DNA of 56,182 nt from Syntrophomonas zehnderi OL-4. GTDB lineage: Bacteria > Bacillota > Syntrophomonadia > Syntrophomonadales > Syntrophomonadaceae. The stretch spans positions 1-56,182 of the forward strand of contig NZ_CGIH01000051.1 in the NCBI RefSeq assembly GCF_000983115.1, in the 5' to 3' direction. The notes below the pieces were generated by a model. It was not told the DNA's origin. It saw only the letters and a list, made by a program, of their open reading frames with translations, and did not search any database. Every line of letters begins with the position of its first letter. Within the stretch, counting starts at the first letter, position 1. This document shows positions 55,012 through 56,182 of the stretch, one piece after another. The position numbers and the translations under genes were made by a program.

Positions 55012-55866
55012 CTAAGATAAATCCGCCAGGTTCTGGGCAACAGCCGATAATTCTTCCGACATGGCTTCCATTTGCTGAACACTTGATGCTACCTGCTGGG
55101 ATGTTTCGGATTGATTCTTTACCACCTGCACAGCATTAGTAACACCCTTGGTAATAACTTTTACCGATTCTTCAATGTTGGACAGTATACTGGATATCCT
55201 TTCCACCGATACAGTACTGTTTTCAGCCAGTTTTCTCACCTCATCGGCCACCACCGCAAATCCCTTGCCATGTTCTCCGCTGCGGGCCGCTTCAATAGCT
55301 GCATTCAACCCAAGCAGTTTGGTTTGTTTGGCGATAGAATTAATAAGGTTTAGCACTTCTTCGGTCTCGCCTAAGTGGACAACAGCCTGATTGGCCGAAT
55401 CCATAAGCCTATCCGCTCTCACCGCTACCTGCTGCGAAGATTGGGCTACCTCTTCAACCATCCGGCTAACGTTTTGCATGGTTGCTGATAATTCTTCCGA
55501 CATGCCGGCTAATTTTTCGGCCTCCTTATGCAATTCATGGATCATTTCTTCCCGCGACTCCACAATGGTCATCATTAGATTGGCCCCGTGGGACTCGACC
55601 ACAAATAAATGGTCACTCTTATTTTCATATATAATCTGCTGTACTTTTTCTACCCCAGTGGCTTCAATAATCAGCTCGGCAGGGAGTTTTAAAAGATTGT
55701 TAATATCATTATACGTTGGTATTCCGAATTTGCGAGCTAACCGCATACCTGGGGCATCATTGTCCACGTCACAAATACCCAACACTTCAACAGCCTTTAT
55801 GCCCTGAAAAGCTTTTAAAATAGACGTCCCACCATCACCAGCACCCACAATTATTACCTTCGTCAT
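55012..55866 (-). CDS. Chemoreceptor-type protein with a Rossmann NAD-binding sensor
   Basis: About 284 residues, no membrane segment. Residues 1-105 form a Rossmann fold: [17 protein letters not shown] (dinucleotide loop), then [13 protein letters not shown], whose Asp after the second strand fits NAD(H), and LIIEATG as in the Gfo/Idh or homoserine-dehydrogenase type. No catalytic domain follows. Instead, from about residue 115, comes a signalling coiled coil with [20 protein letters not shown] and [15 protein letters not shown]. The protein would report nucleotide redox state to a kinase. The ATG at 55866 has AGGGGGG seven bases upstream. Confidence 0.88.
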   Translation of the reverse strand: MTKVIIVGAGDGGTSILKAFQGIKAVEVLGICDVDNDAPGMRLARKFGIPTYNDINNLLKLPAELIIEATGVEKVQQIIYENKSDHLFVVESHGANLMMTIVESREEMIHELHKEAEKLAGMSEELSATMQNVSRMVEEVAQSSQQVAVRADRLMDSANQAVVHLGETEEVLNLINSIAKQTKLLGLNAAIEAARSGEHGKGFAVVADEVRKLAENSTVSVERISSILSNIEESVKVITKGVTNAVQVVKNQSETSQQVASSVQQMEAMSEELSAVAQNLADLS

Positions 55867-55927
55867 TACAAATCCCCCCTGCATCTTTATTACATCTTAT
55901 TCGAAAACCAGCGTAATCAAACCTTCT

Positions 55928-55964
55928 ATATGGTATACGCAAACTTTTGCGCCGTATACTATAT
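55928..55964. promoter_or_regulatory. Dyad upstream of the Rossmann-type receptor gene
   Basis: ATATGGTATACG (55928-55939) and CGTATACTATAT (55953-55964) match as an inverted repeat at 11 of 12 positions, and GCAAA/TTTGC lie inside. It sits 62 to 98 bp before the start codon, a usual operator position. Confidence 0.5.
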
Positions 55965-56098
55965 CAAACCCCTAGTTGGTATAAATGTAAATTTCAAGAA
56001 CATATCTCTAATTTCCTGCTTATTTTTTTAGTATATTAAAGTTATTTATTATTTAAAAGTAAATTAACCGCCAACCAAGGCTTCTTGGTGTCAAGGGG

Positions 56099-56182
56099 GT
56101 GTCAAGGGGACGGTTCGAGATCACTGAAAAAGTCCATTTAAAGCACAAAAAGCATACCCTCCTGTGGTATAATTTGGTTAGC
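56099..56182 (+). mobile_element. IS1182-like insertion sequence end (right edge)
   Basis: 84 bp repeat the left element's end in inverse orientation, from the tip GTGTCAAGGGGACGGTTC to the -10 box and GGTTAGC at the window edge. The transposase of this copy would run to the right, out of the window. Just outside the tip, GGTGTCAAGGG (56088-56098) repeats the first bases of the element end. Confidence 0.75.

Noticed and set aside
285-56099. The whole segment as a composite transposon
   Set aside because: It contains aro genes, tRNAs and rnhB, which are core chromosomal genes, and at about 56 kb is far too large. Flanking copies are better seen as independent insertions.
1-56182. CRISPR array
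   Set aside because: No regularly spaced repeats and no cas genes were seen.

Overview
The window looks like the chromosome of an anaerobic, low- to mid-GC member of the Firmicutes, probably a Clostridia-class organism of the Syntrophomonas/Desulfotomaculum type. The grounds are AAGGAGG-type ribosome binding sites with many TTG and GTG starts, a T-box leader, type I-beta DAHP synthases, an H-NOX chemoreceptor of the kind known from anaerobes, a ku-ligD cluster, and the order rnhB, FliK-like, FlhB-like, yraN. The exact genus cannot be fixed from the sequence.

Layout. Both edges carry the same 84-bp end of an IS1182-like insertion sequence in opposite orientation (202-285 and 56099-56182). Positions 291-7097 form an accessory, defence-like block: a large protein with a PLD-like domain, a small frameshifted gene, and a PLD-helicase-DUF3427 protein, followed by an IS91-type transposase relic. 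Positions 7958-10884 hold an alkaline phosphatase and a YibE/F membrane protein, then a decayed yifB tail. On the minus strand, 11390-16700 runs rnhB, FliK-like, FlhB-like, yraN, folD and a secreted protein; this FolD lacks the usual catalytic lysine. A DedA protein follows. Positions 17808-23237 hold an AraC-type regulator and a compact operon of two saccharopine-dehydrogenase-like paralogues around an acyl-CoA synthetase. A divergent zinc alcohol dehydrogenase with a MerR regulator and a MerR-type promoter lies at 23722-26007.

Aromatic amino acid block (26086-34864). On the minus strand the order of transcription is aroA, aroC, aroB, then a T-box leader with specifier UUC (Phe) and two antiterminator/terminator modules, then aroF1 and pheA. 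Diverging on the plus strand is aroF2-tyrA behind an attenuator-like hairpin. Each terminal branch thus has its own DAHP synthase. aroD, aroE, aroK and chorismate mutase are not in the window.

Right half. Five tRNA genes (Gly, Arg, His, Gln, Lys) are followed by a series of chemoreceptors: an O2-type H-NOX receptor, a classical membrane receptor, a soluble receptor with an unassigned sensor domain, and near the right edge a receptor whose sensor is a lone Rossmann NAD-binding domain. Between them lie a HIT protein, a second YibE/F protein, a YeiH-type exporter, a cobyrinate a,c-diamide synthase, a Na/Pi cotransporter, a three-gene NHEJ operon (ku, ligD-ligase, ligD-polymerase) and a lytic transglycosylase. 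Transposase relics are scattered between them (about 42.7 and 46.5-46.8 kb).
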